Below, piece by piece: positions 23,691 to 31,399 of a stretch of DNA of 64,000 bases. Made by a program: the position numbers and the translations under genes. Origin of the DNA: Thermohalobaculum sp039816045 (GTDB taxonomy: Bacteria; Pseudomonadota; Alphaproteobacteria; Rhodobacterales; Rhodobacteraceae); assembly GCA_039816045.1 (NCBI GenBank), contig JBCBYB010000021.1, positions 1-64,000 on the forward strand, in the 5' to 3' direction. The notes beneath the pieces are model-generated. The model was given only the letters and a program-made list of their open reading frames with translations. It was not told the DNA's origin and searched no databases. The stretch's first letter is position 1, and every line of letters begins with the position of its first letter.

Positions 23691-24211
23691 GCCGCCATCT
23701 CCGCCAACACTGCGGGCGAGAGGTGCCGGAAAATGCCTAGATCGCTATCCCCGATGCGGAAGTCATATTCGTGCACCGCGCCGAGACGCTCCGCCACCCG
23801 CAGGGAGGGGCCGTTGCGCGGCTCGATTGAGCTGACCGCCGTGCGCCAGCCAAGTGTCTCGTAAGCGAACCGGAGTCCGTGGAGGGCCGCTTCGGTCGCG
23901 AGCCCGCGCCCCTCGAACCCGTCGCACAGCATCCAGGTGATCTCAGGCTCCGGGAAGCCCTCTGGAAACCAAGGACCCGCAAGCCCGGCAAACCGGCCGG
24001 TCGCCTTCTCCTCCAAGGCAAACGGCCCATAGCCGCGCAGCGCCCAGTGCCCCGGATAGACGGCGGTTTTCCGCCAGGCCTGCGCCCGGTCGCACGGCCC
24101 GCCATAAAAGCCCGAGCGCTCGCTGGCGAAGAACGCGGCCATCGGCTCGAAATCGGTTTCCTCGCACAGCGGGCGGAGGATCAGGCGTTCGGTCTCCAGT
24201 GTGGGGATCAT
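23687..24211 (-). CDS. GNAT acetyltransferase, array member 4
   Basis: This 174-residue paralogue starts at ATG 24211, which overlaps the previous stop; an upstream in-frame ATG at 24373 lies inside that gene and is rejected. It opens 'MIPTLETERLILRPLCEETD' and carries 'SERSGFYGGP'. The acetyl-CoA loop is 'CDGFEGRGLATEAALHGLRF' (about 93-112), followed by 'PRNGPSLRVAERLGAVHEYD'. Confidence 0.87.
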   Translation of the reverse strand: MIPTLETERLILRPLCEETDFEPMAAFFASERSGFYGGPCDRAQAWRKTAVYPGHWALRGYGPFALEEKATGRFAGLAGPWFPEGFPEPEITWMLCDGFEGRGLATEAALHGLRFAYETLGWRTAVSSIEPRNGPSLRVAERLGAVHEYDFRIGDSDLGIFRHLSPAVLAEMAA

Positions 24212-24747
24212 GCCAGATCCTCCGGCGCCGGATGGCGGTAGACGCGGCAGGGCTCGGCGCCCATATCGTGGCCCGGGAACAGCGCCTCCGGATCGAGCCG
24301 GGCGCCCAGACGCTCCGCCAGCCGGGCCGAACGCTCGTTTCCATAGTCGATATAGCTTACCGCCGTCGCCCAACCGAGCGTGCCATAGGCATGAGCGCGG
24401 GCGGCCAGCGCGGCTTCATAGGCGATCCCGCGTCCCTCCGCCTCGGGCCAGAGGGTCCAGCCGATCTCGGCCTCGGGCCAGGTCTGCGGGCACCAGCATC
24501 CGACATAGCCGAGGCAGATGTCGGAGCCCTTCTCCGTGACCGCCCACATGCCGAACTGTCGGGTCGCCCAATGGCCGAACTCCGTCGCGAAGGCATACCA
24601 GGCCCGGCGCTCGGGCAGCGGGCCACCGACATATTGCGCGCGCTCGGACATCATGAAGGCCACATAGCCGGGCCCGTCCTGCGGCTGAGGGGCGCGCAGC
24701 AGGAGCCGCTCGGTCTCGAGCACAGGGATGCCGGTGAGCGCAATCAT
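24208..24747 (-). CDS. GNAT acetyltransferase, array member 3
   Basis: The 179-residue paralogue starts at ATG 24747, chosen because it overlaps the stop of the preceding gene exactly as the others do. It shows 'IPVLETERLLLRAPQPQDGP', 'SERAQYVGGP' and the loop 'WPEAEGRGIAYEAALAARAH' (about 98-117). 'YGNERSARLAERLGARLDPE' follows. Member 1 is its closest relative by eye. Confidence 0.87.
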   Translation of the reverse strand: MIALTGIPVLETERLLLRAPQPQDGPGYVAFMMSERAQYVGGPLPERRAWYAFATEFGHWATRQFGMWAVTEKGSDICLGYVGCWCPQTWPEAEIGWTLWPEAEGRGIAYEAALAARAHAYGTLGWATAVSYIDYGNERSARLAERLGARLDPEALFPGHDMGAEPCRVYRHPAPEDLA

Positions 24748-25304
24748 CCGAGCGCTCCGTGACGGTAGATGTTCCCGCCGAGGCGGGCGCTGGCATCGGG
24801 ATCGATGGTGCCGCCGAGGCGCCGGGCAAGGGCGTTCGAAGCGGCATTCTCGTGGCGCACGCAGCTGACGAAAGTCGGTAGCAGGGCGAGGCCCCAGTCC
24901 CGCACGGCCGTGGCCGCTTCGGTGGCATAGCCCTGACCACGGGCCTCCTCGGCGAAGAACCAGCCGAGCTCTGGCTCCTCGTCCTCCCACTCATAGCCGA
25001 GGAAGACGAAGCCCAGGCCGGCCCCATCATCGCGACGGGTCACCGTGAACGGTCCATGCCCGTGCAGCAGCCAGCACGCCGTATAGCCGCAGAACGCATC
25101 CCAGGCGCTCTCCGGCGGGAGGGGGCCATCGAGGAACTCAGAGCCGGGACCCGCAAAGATGCGGGCAAAGAGAGCGAAATCCGCCACCTCGGGCACGCGC
25201 AGGGTCAGCCGCTCGGTCTCCAACACCGGCAGCGCGGCGCGATACACCGAGCCCGCCGTGGCGGCAGCGCCCACAGGCGCATGGGTGCAGGCGGCAAAGG
25301 TCAT
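24744..25304 (-). CDS. GNAT acetyltransferase, array member 2
   Basis: The 186-residue paralogue has an N-terminal extension of about 25 residues before the usual 'LPVLETERLTLRVPEVADFA'. 'SEFLDGP' replaces the SERxxxxGGP of its sisters. The acetyl-CoA loop is 'FAEEARGQGYATEAATAVRD' (about 117-136), and 'HENAASNALARRLGGTIDPD' follows. The extension is real if the ATGA overlap at 25301-25304 marks the true start. Confidence 0.86.
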   Translation of the reverse strand: MTFAACTHAPVGAAATAGSVYRAALPVLETERLTLRVPEVADFALFARIFAGPGSEFLDGPLPPESAWDAFCGYTACWLLHGHGPFTVTRRDDGAGLGFVFLGYEWEDEEPELGWFFAEEARGQGYATEAATAVRDWGLALLPTFVSCVRHENAASNALARRLGGTIDPDASARLGGNIYRHGALG

Positions 25305-25828
25305 CCGAGATCCTGCGGCGCGGGATGGCGGTAGACGGCCATCCGGCCCTTGCTCGGGTGGTCATAGTCACGCTCGAAGCGGGCGCCCATGCGCTCGGCC
25401 AGCGCGATCGAGCGCGCATTGGCCGGGTCGATCAAGCTGATCGCTGTGGTCCAACCGAGCGTGCCATAGGCGTAACGGCGGGCGGCCTCGGCGGCCTCGC
25501 GCGCGATCCCGCGGCCCTCGGCGCCGTCGACCAGCGCCCAGCCGATCTCCGGCTCTGGCCAGCCGTCCGGATACCAGGGACCCACGCTGCCGCAATAGGC
25601 TCCGGTCTCGATCTCCTCGACCGCCCACATGCCATAGCCCCGCAGCACCCAGTGCCCGAGTTGCCCTGCGAGCCCGCGCCAGACCAGATCGCGCCCGATC
25701 GGCCCCCCGACAAACCGCGAGCGCTCGGAGGCATAGAACGCCACCTCGGCGGCCATGTCGTCCTCGGACGGCGCACGCAACCGCAAGCGCTCGGTCTCGA
25801 GCACAGGTATGTCCAGGGCGTGCGTCAC
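25301..25828 (-). CDS. GNAT acetyltransferase, array member 1
   Basis: The 175-residue paralogue is the first gene after ffh, and its ATG overlaps the ffh stop by four bases. It shows 'IPVLETERLRLRAPSEDDMA', 'SERSRFVGGP', the acetyl-CoA loop 'VDGAEGRGIAREAAEAARRY' (about 95-114) and 'PANARSIALAERMGARFERD'. Single RimJ/RimL-like GNAT genes near ffh are common in this order; six in a row is more than I would expect. Confidence 0.88.
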   Translation of the reverse strand: MTHALDIPVLETERLRLRAPSEDDMAAEVAFYASERSRFVGGPIGRDLVWRGLAGQLGHWVLRGYGMWAVEEIETGAYCGSVGPWYPDGWPEPEIGWALVDGAEGRGIAREAAEAARRYAYGTLGWTTAISLIDPANARSIALAERMGARFERDYDHPSKGRMAVYRHPAPQDLG

Positions 25829-27363
25829 TTCTTCTTGCCAAAGCCTGAGAGGCCGGGGGGCAGCGGCATCCCCGGTTTCGCTGGTCCGCCAAGGCCCGGC
25901 AGGCCCCCGGGCAGCCCGGGCGCGCCCATCGGCGGCAGGCCCGGTGCAGCGCCCGGCGCGCCACCTGGCATCCCCCCGGGCATTCCGGGCATCATCCCAG
26001 GCGGCATCCCGCCCTTGCCCATGAGCTGGCCCATCAGCCCGCGCATGCCGCCTTTGCCCATGCGGCCCATCTTCTTCATCATGTCGGCCATCTGGCGGTG
26101 CATCTTCAGCAGGCGGTTCACGTCCTGCACCTCGAGGCCCGAGCCCTTGGCCACCCGCTCCTTGCGGCTCGCTTTCATCAGGTCGGGCTTCTTGCGCTCG
26201 TCTTTGGTCATCGACTGGATGATCGCGATCTGCCGGCGGATCACCTTGTCGTCAAAGCCCGCCTCGCCCATCTGCTTGGCCATCTTGCCCATGCCGGGGA
26301 GCATGCCCATCACCCCCTGCATGCCGCCCATCTTCTGCATCTGCTCGAGCTGGTTGCGCAGGTCGTTCATGTCGAAGCGGCCCTTTTGGAACCGCTTCAT
26401 CATGCGCTCGGCTTCTTTCTGCTCGATCTGCTCCTGGGCTTTTTCGACGAGGCTGACGATGTCGCCCATGCCGAGAATGCGGCCCGCGATCCGCTCCGGG
26501 TGGAACTCTTCGAGCGCGTCCATCTTCTCGCCGAGGCCGACGAACTTGATCGGCTGGCCCGTGACCGCGCGCATCGAGAGCGCCGCACCGCCGCGCCCGT
26601 CGCCGTCCATCCGTGTCAGCACCACGCCCGAGATGCCGATGCGGGTGTTGAAGTTCTCCGCCGTGTTGACCGCGTCCTGGCCGGTGAGGCCGTCGACCAC
26701 CAGGAGCGTCTCGTTCGGATTGGCGAAATCGCGGACCGCTTCGACCTCGGCCATCAGCTCATCGTCGATCGAAAGCCGTCCCGCGGTGTCGAGCATCACC
26801 ACGTCATAACCACCCAGCATCGCCTGCTGTTTCGCGCGTTTGGCGATGGCGACCGGGTCCTGACCCTGGATGATCGGCAGCGTGTCGGCGCCGATCTGCT
26901 TGCCGAGGACCGCGAGCTGCTCCATCGCCGCCGGGCGACGGGTGTCGAGCGAGGCCATCAGCACCCGCTTGCCGTCGCGCGCATGGATGCGGCTAGCGAG
27001 CTTCGCGGTGGTGGTGGTCTTACCGGAGCCCTGAAGGCCCACCATCAGGATTGTCGCGGGCGGGCTGTCGATCTTGAGGGCACCCGGCTCCGGGTCCTCG
27101 CCCGCCAGCATCTTGACCATCTCGTCATGGACGATCTTCACGACCATCTGGCCCGGTGTTACCGATTTCAGGACCGCGGAGCCCGTCGCCTTCTCCTGCA
27201 CGTCCTTGATGAAGCCGCGCGCCACGGGCAGCGAGACATCGGCCTCGAGCAGGGCCACCCGGATCTCGCGCATCGCAGCGGTGACATCGGCCTCGGTGAG
27301 CGCGCCTTTTCCGGTGAGCGCACCGAGCGCGCCGGAGAGGCGGTCTGACAGGCTCTCGAACAT
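25825..27363 (-). CDS. ffh: Signal recognition particle protein Ffh
   Basis: Ffh binds signal sequences and 4.5S RNA and delivers nascent membrane proteins to FtsY. The 512-residue protein has an N-domain ('MFESLSDRLSGALGALTGKG'), a GTPase G-domain with P-loop 'VGLQGSGKTTTTAKLA' (about 103-118) and 'VVMLDTAGRLSIDDELM', and an M-domain after about residue 300. It ends in a long Met/Gly/Pro-rich tail ('GGMPPGMMPGMPGGMPGGAP'). GGGAGGAGC precedes ATG 27363. It heads the operon that continues through the GNAT array. Confidence 0.97.
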   Translation of the reverse strand: MFESLSDRLSGALGALTGKGALTEADVTAAMREIRVALLEADVSLPVARGFIKDVQEKATGSAVLKSVTPGQMVVKIVHDEMVKMLAGEDPEPGALKIDSPPATILMVGLQGSGKTTTTAKLASRIHARDGKRVLMASLDTRRPAAMEQLAVLGKQIGADTLPIIQGQDPVAIAKRAKQQAMLGGYDVVMLDTAGRLSIDDELMAEVEAVRDFANPNETLLVVDGLTGQDAVNTAENFNTRIGISGVVLTRMDGDGRGGAALSMRAVTGQPIKFVGLGEKMDALEEFHPERIAGRILGMGDIVSLVEKAQEQIEQKEAERMMKRFQKGRFDMNDLRNQLEQMQKMGGMQGVMGMLPGMGKMAKQMGEAGFDDKVIRRQIAIIQSMTKDERKKPDLMKASRKERVAKGSGLEVQDVNRLLKMHRQMADMMKKMGRMGKGGMRGLMGQLMGKGGMPPGMMPGMPGGMPGGAPGAAPGLPPMGAPGLPGGLPGLGGPAKPGMPLPPGLSGFGKKK

Positions 27364-27463
27364 GGCGCTCCTCCCAAACCCAAGGGCCAATCCCCCGGGT
27401 GCAGCCCCGACGGGGCACAATGCAGTACGGCGCCGGTGGGCGCGACGCGCTGACCGACGGCGA

Positions 27464-27481
27464 TCCCACGACGTCGTGGGA
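27464..27481. promoter_or_regulatory. Perfect 18-bp palindrome upstream of ffh
   Basis: TCCCACGACGTCGTGGGA is a perfect inverted repeat about 100 bases before the ffh start and about 155 bases before the divergent uspA start. It could be an operator for a dimeric regulator or form a hairpin in the ffh leader. A second, smaller palindrome (TTCCGGAA within 27491-27507) lies next to it. Confidence 0.5.
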
Positions 27482-27511
27482 CCGGAAGCATCACACTTCC
27501 GGAATGTGCGC

Positions 27512-27540
27512 GGGCTATGCGATCGGGCGGAAAATGTCAA
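27512..27540 (-). promoter_or_regulatory. Possible ffh operon promoter
   Basis: On the minus strand TTGACA (27540-27535) is followed after 16-17 bases by ATAGCC/TAGCCC (27518-27512), a full -35 with a weak -10. The leader to ffh would be about 145 bases and would include the 18-bp palindrome. Confidence 0.4.
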
Positions 27541-27637
27541 CGCCCGGTCAGGACGCCGCCCACGGCTTGATCCCGATCAACGCCGGGCGGGGCGCATCTC
27601 GCTAGCCTGAATCGCAAGCAAAAACGGAGGAGATCCC

Positions 27638-28033
27638 ATGTACAGCAAGATCCTGGTTCCCGTCGACCTCCACTCCACCGAGACGTCGGACAAAGCGCTC
27701 GCGACCGCCAAGGAAATCGCCAAGCGCGATGGCGCCAGCCTAACGGTTGTCTCAGTGCAGATCCCGATCCCGGCCGACACCATGCATGCGATGCCGAATC
27801 TTCAGCCTCGTCTCGATGAATACCTGGAAGGGCATCAGCAGGATCACCCGGTCGAAGGGCTGCTCAAGCACAGAGGCTCGATCGCCGCGGCGATCCAAGA
27901 CGCCGCGGAAGAGACGAGCGCCGACCTCGTTGTGATGGGCACGCACGACCCCTCGCTGGGAGACTATCTCTTTGGGTCAAACGCCGCGTCGGTGGCCTTG
28001 CACACCCCCTGCTCCGTCCTGGTGGTGCGGTAG
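27638..28033 (+). CDS. UspA-family universal stress protein
   Basis: The 131-residue protein has the UspA nucleotide-binding fold: 'MYSKILVPVDLHSTETSDKA' at the N-terminus and 'LVVMGTHDPSLGDYLFGSNA' followed by 'HTPCSVLVVR' at the C-terminus. Together these form the ATP-binding G-x-x-G-type loop. AACGGAGGAG precedes the ATG. It is divergent from ffh and 44 bases upstream of a second uspA copy. The role is probably stress or energy-status response; the ligand state is not predictable. Confidence 0.88.
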   Translation: MYSKILVPVDLHSTETSDKALATAKEIAKRDGASLTVVSVQIPIPADTMHAMPNLQPRLDEYLEGHQQDHPVEGLLKHRGSIAAAIQDAAEETSADLVVMGTHDPSLGDYLFGSNAASVALHTPCSVLVVR

Positions 28034-28077
28034 CCGGCTCGGCGGCTCATCGACCGCCCGAGACAGGAGATTGCGGG

Positions 28078-28471
28078 ATGTTCAAGAAGATCATGGTGCC
28101 GGTGGATCTCGACCAGCCCGAGATTGCGGAGCGCGCGATGTCCGTGGCCAAGGAGCTCGCAATGCTGGGAGACGCCGAGATCCTCGTGATCTCCATCGCC
28201 ACCCAGCCCAGCAGCCCAGAAGGCGTGGCCGAGGAAGCCCGGCTCGAGGCCTATCTCAGCGAGCAACGCGGTGCGCTGAAGATGGACGGCGTGCTGACCC
28301 TCGGCGGCAAGGTGGCCAAGGAGATCCGCTATGCCGCCGAGGAGATGGGGGTCGACCTCATCGTCATGGCAAGCCACGAGCCACGAGCCGCGGCTGTCGG
28401 ATGTGCTGTTCGGCTCGCGCTCCGCCGCGGTCGCGCTGCACACACAATGCTCCGTCCTTGTGGTGCGCTGA
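28078..28471 (+). pseudogene. Second uspA gene, frameshifted by a 7-bp duplication
   Basis: The frame opens 'MFKKIMVPVDLDQPEIAERA' and is normal to 'MGVDLIVMASHEP'. There CCACGAG occurs twice in tandem (28374-28380 and 28381-28387). Removing one copy restores 'HEPRLSDVLFGSRSAAVALH' and 'TQCSVLVVR', ending at 28469-28471 like the upstream paralogue. As written, the protein reads out of frame to 28485 and loses the nucleotide-binding loop. It is either a fresh inactivating mutation, a phase-variable slip, or a sequencing or assembly error. Confidence 0.75.
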
Positions 28472-28475
28472 GCGC

Positions 28476-29828
28476 ATGTCCCTAGACGACGAGATCGACG
28501 ACGACGCCTTTGAGGCCGAGATCGCCCCCCTGTCGGAAGCGGTCCGCCCCGGCACGGCCGCGGCCCTCGATGCGGCGAGCGAGGCCTATGTTACCGAGCT
28601 TGGAGATGACGGTCCGCGTCTCGGCTCTGCCGTTCTGTCAGATGGCTCGGCATTTCTCGCCTTCAGCTATGCCGACGCGTACGAGTTTTGCCTGCGCGAT
28701 CCGGAGACTGGGTGCGGCTGTGACGGCACTCTGATCCTCGAGGTCGACGAAACCGGCGTGATGTTCACGGCGGCCGGGACCGTCTCACTGCTCGGCTCGG
28801 ATGAAACCCACGGGCTGGAGGGTGAGGGCTGCGTCGAGGACAGCACGCTGCTCGTGACGCTCGCGGTCGAAGGCGGCGCAGAAGACGCAATCTTCGACAT
28901 GGAGATCGAAGAGAACCACGACGCCCCCTGGCTCGTGCCCATCGGGGACGTGCAGTTCCAGCAGGCCCCGGAAGACCCCAGCCTGAACGGCGGACTACAG
29001 CTCAACCCGACCAAGCCGGAAAAGTCTCGCGGGACGTTCACGGTGATCAAGCTGCCCCGGCGGGATGCCGAAGGGAAACCCGTCTACACGGGGTTCGGGA
29101 AGAAGCGGCGCCAGGTGTTTGACCACTACTTCCACCGCAACGGCCGCTGGTGGCGCATCCTCGACCCCAAGCTCTATGTGAAAGGATCGCGCACCCTGAT
29201 CGATCTGCGCGACGGCACGCCCAACAAGAACTGGACCGAGGCAGACGATGGCGCCGCAAGCCGGCTCGACCGGATGTTCTTCCCCACCGACGCGGACGAG
29301 TTCTGGAAGGGGTTCAACGAAGCCACGCGCCGCCAACTCCAGGGCCTTGCGATCACCATTGCCACCACGTCCGGCCAAGATCTCTCACTCTGGATCAACA
29401 TCAAACGGGCGCGGGACGAGGGCAAATCCTGGAGTGAGATCTGGGATGCCTTTTGGCCTGTGATACTCGTCTATCTGCTCAACGCGGGTTTGAAGAGCAC
29501 AGCACTCGCGAAACTGCTCTCGCGGGTCTTCGGGCCGTTCTCGCGGCGCGTCCTCGACCGTTTGTCAAAGGGCAAGCCGCCGCCGCCCACGCCTCCCGGC
29601 GGTCCATCGATCGATTGGGTCAAGCTTATGCGTCAGCACGCCCAGAACCTCTTGGACGAGATCGAGCACTTGAAGAAGATTCGGAAGAAACTGGAGCGCA
29701 CTCCCCCGTACACAGAGTCATTCCGCGTGCGCCTTGCGAAGCTGAACCGGATCGATCGCGAGCTGAACAAGCGCACGGTGGCCTTGGAAGCCGCACGGGC
29801 CCAGCTGCGGAAGATGGGCGGCGGCTAG
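28476..29828 (+). CDS. Unknown 450-residue protein, acidic N-half, basic coiled C-end
   Basis: ATG 28476 lies five bases after the true end of the second uspA gene. The first 190 residues are acidic and beta-rich, with 'PETGCGCDGTLILEVDETG' suggesting an extracellular or beta-sandwich-like fold, but no signal peptide is present. Residues about 190-270 are basic ('GFGKKRRQVFDHYFHRNGRW'). A hydrophobic stretch near 325-345 ('IWDAFWPVILVYLLNAGL') may enter a membrane. A Pro-rich linker ('KGKPPPPTPPGGP') leads to a Lys/Arg-rich coiled coil. I recognise no family. Confidence 0.7.
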   Translation: MSLDDEIDDDAFEAEIAPLSEAVRPGTAAALDAASEAYVTELGDDGPRLGSAVLSDGSAFLAFSYADAYEFCLRDPETGCGCDGTLILEVDETGVMFTAAGTVSLLGSDETHGLEGEGCVEDSTLLVTLAVEGGAEDAIFDMEIEENHDAPWLVPIGDVQFQQAPEDPSLNGGLQLNPTKPEKSRGTFTVIKLPRRDAEGKPVYTGFGKKRRQVFDHYFHRNGRWWRILDPKLYVKGSRTLIDLRDGTPNKNWTEADDGAASRLDRMFFPTDADEFWKGFNEATRRQLQGLAITIATTSGQDLSLWINIKRARDEGKSWSEIWDAFWPVILVYLLNAGLKSTALAKLLSRVFGPFSRRVLDRLSKGKPPPPTPPGGPSIDWVKLMRQHAQNLLDEIEHLKKIRKKLERTPPYTESFRVRLAKLNRIDRELNKRTVALEAARAQLRKMGGG

Positions 29829-29872
29829 GGGCCGCGACCTCCACAGCGCGGGCGCTGGCCGGAGGTTGGCCA

Positions 29873-31276
29873 CTAACCTGTTCGGGTCACATAGGCGACC
29901 AGCCGGTCGCAGCCATGGAGCGAGCCTTGGGCTTTGCGCCGGGAATAGGCGTGGCCCCCGGCACCGGGGCGGTCGTCGAGCACCAGTCGGATCGCATCGC
30001 GCTCGGTCCAACTGCCGGAATAGGGCAGGAGCGAGACCTCCACCCGGCCATCGACCCGCCTTGCCCTTGCCTGCAGGGCGATATCCGGCCCATGGCGGAG
30101 ATGCAGCCGCGCCCAACCGGCCTCCGGCCCGACCACCAAACGGTGGCTCTGCACGCCCCCGAACGGGGTGCAGGAGGTGTAGGCGCCGCTCGTGAAGTCG
30201 ATGGAAATCCGGAGCGACAGCGCATCGGCGGGCTCGGTTGCCGTCGGCGCCGCTTTGAACAGTGCCTCGGGGGCCGGAACGCTCTCCACAGCCGGTGCGG
30301 CGCGCGGGGCAGCGGAGGCCTCCTCGTCGGTCTTGAGTGCAACAGTCTGGATCTCCACCGCAGGCAAGAGATCGAGCGGAGCAGCCGACAACTCACTTGC
30401 GGCTGCGTCCACGAGAGGGCCGAAGATGAAAGCCCCCTGCGGCGCGGGCCCGCCCTCGACTTGCAGCCAGCGCTCCCCGGCAACCCGCGTCTCGCCGGTC
30501 AGCGTCAGCCGGTCCCCGGATCGCGCAAGGCCGATCACCGCGAACTCGGTGCCCGGACCGGCGCGCAGATTGGCCGCCGTGCGCGGGATGACAGCACCGG
30601 ACGCACTGCTGAGCGCGGGCAGGCTATCGGGGGGCTCGGGCGCCGCAATGGTCGCCAAGCTGCCGTCGAGCGCCAGCAACACCGCCGCCAGCGCCATGCC
30701 ACGCCCTGCCAGGCCCATCCGCCTCGACCGGGGCACGATCGGCACCCGGGGCGGACGCGGATCCCCGAGACGCACCGCATAAACCCGAAGCGGCCGGGGG
30801 ATGTTCTTGACCCACATCTCCCCAAGATCCTCGAGCGCATAGGGCAAGCGGTCCTGGATCTCGTCATGCACGGCGCGGGTGATGCAGACCCCGCCCGCCT
30901 CGGCCAGCCCTTCGACCCGGGCCGCGAGGTTCACCCCGTGCCCATAGAGATCGCCATCATGGCCGATGACATCGCCAAGGTGAATGCCGATCCGCAGGTG
31001 CACCGGATCGTCCTCGTCCGCCCGGGCCGCCTCCCGCGCGAGCGCCCGCTGCACCTCGACCGCACAGATGACCGAAGCGCGCACACTGGCGAACTCGGCC
31101 AGCACCCCGTCGCCCATCAGCTTGAAGATCTGCCCGCCATGGGCCTCGATCAGGGGACGCATGACCGCATCGAGCACGTCTTGGACACGGCGGAAGGTGC
31201 CCGGTTCATCCGCGCTCATCATACGCGAATAACCCACAACGTCCGCCGCCATGATCGCTGCCAGTCTGGTCCGCAT
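29873..31276 (-). CDS. Class III adenylate/guanylate cyclase with SH3-like domain
   Basis: The 467-residue protein starts with a class III cyclase domain. Metal-binding Asp residues lie in 'AAIMAADVVGYSRMM' (about residue 12) and 'FKLMGDGVLAEF' (about 56), and the substrate/transition-state Asn and Arg lie in 'GVNLAARVEGLAEAG'. A membrane segment follows ('GMALAAVLLALDGSLATIAA', about 188-210). An SH3b domain ('ANLRAGPGTEFAVIGLARSG') comes next, placing the C-terminal half in the periplasm. ATG 31276 has GGGAGG upstream. This layout suggests cAMP output tuned by an envelope signal. Confidence 0.87.
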   Translation of the reverse strand: MRTRLAAIMAADVVGYSRMMSADEPGTFRRVQDVLDAVMRPLIEAHGGQIFKLMGDGVLAEFASVRASVICAVEVQRALAREAARADEDDPVHLRIGIHLGDVIGHDGDLYGHGVNLAARVEGLAEAGGVCITRAVHDEIQDRLPYALEDLGEMWVKNIPRPLRVYAVRLGDPRPPRVPIVPRSRRMGLAGRGMALAAVLLALDGSLATIAAPEPPDSLPALSSASGAVIPRTAANLRAGPGTEFAVIGLARSGDRLTLTGETRVAGERWLQVEGGPAPQGAFIFGPLVDAAASELSAAPLDLLPAVEIQTVALKTDEEASAAPRAAPAVESVPAPEALFKAAPTATEPADALSLRISIDFTSGAYTSCTPFGGVQSHRLVVGPEAGWARLHLRHGPDIALQARARRVDGRVEVSLLPYSGSWTERDAIRLVLDDRPGAGGHAYSRRKAQGSLHGCDRLVAYVTRTG

Positions 31277-31399
31277 GCCACCGGCCTCCCAATTCGAGAC
31301 CAGTATACTCCGGTTGCGGCCGAAAGACACTATTCCCGCTAACGGTGAATTGTATCCACCGCCTTCCCGGAGCGGGTGCGGGCGGTCTATAGGGGAGAC

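Noticed and set aside
22639..25828. GNAT array as a set of acetyltransferase toxins
   Set aside because: No antitoxin genes accompany them, and they are similar to RimJ/RimL-like enzymes of about 175 residues within a housekeeping operon.
27972..29828. A single 618-residue protein spanning the second uspA and the unknown gene
   Set aside because: The first 168 codons are the out-of-frame reading of the uspA gene; the real start is ATG 28476, after the uspA stop.
29453..31342. A 629-residue plus-strand frame over the cyclase gene
   Set aside because: It is the antisense of the cyclase and shows only low-complexity Arg/Pro/Gly-rich sequence, as expected from GC-rich shadow frames.
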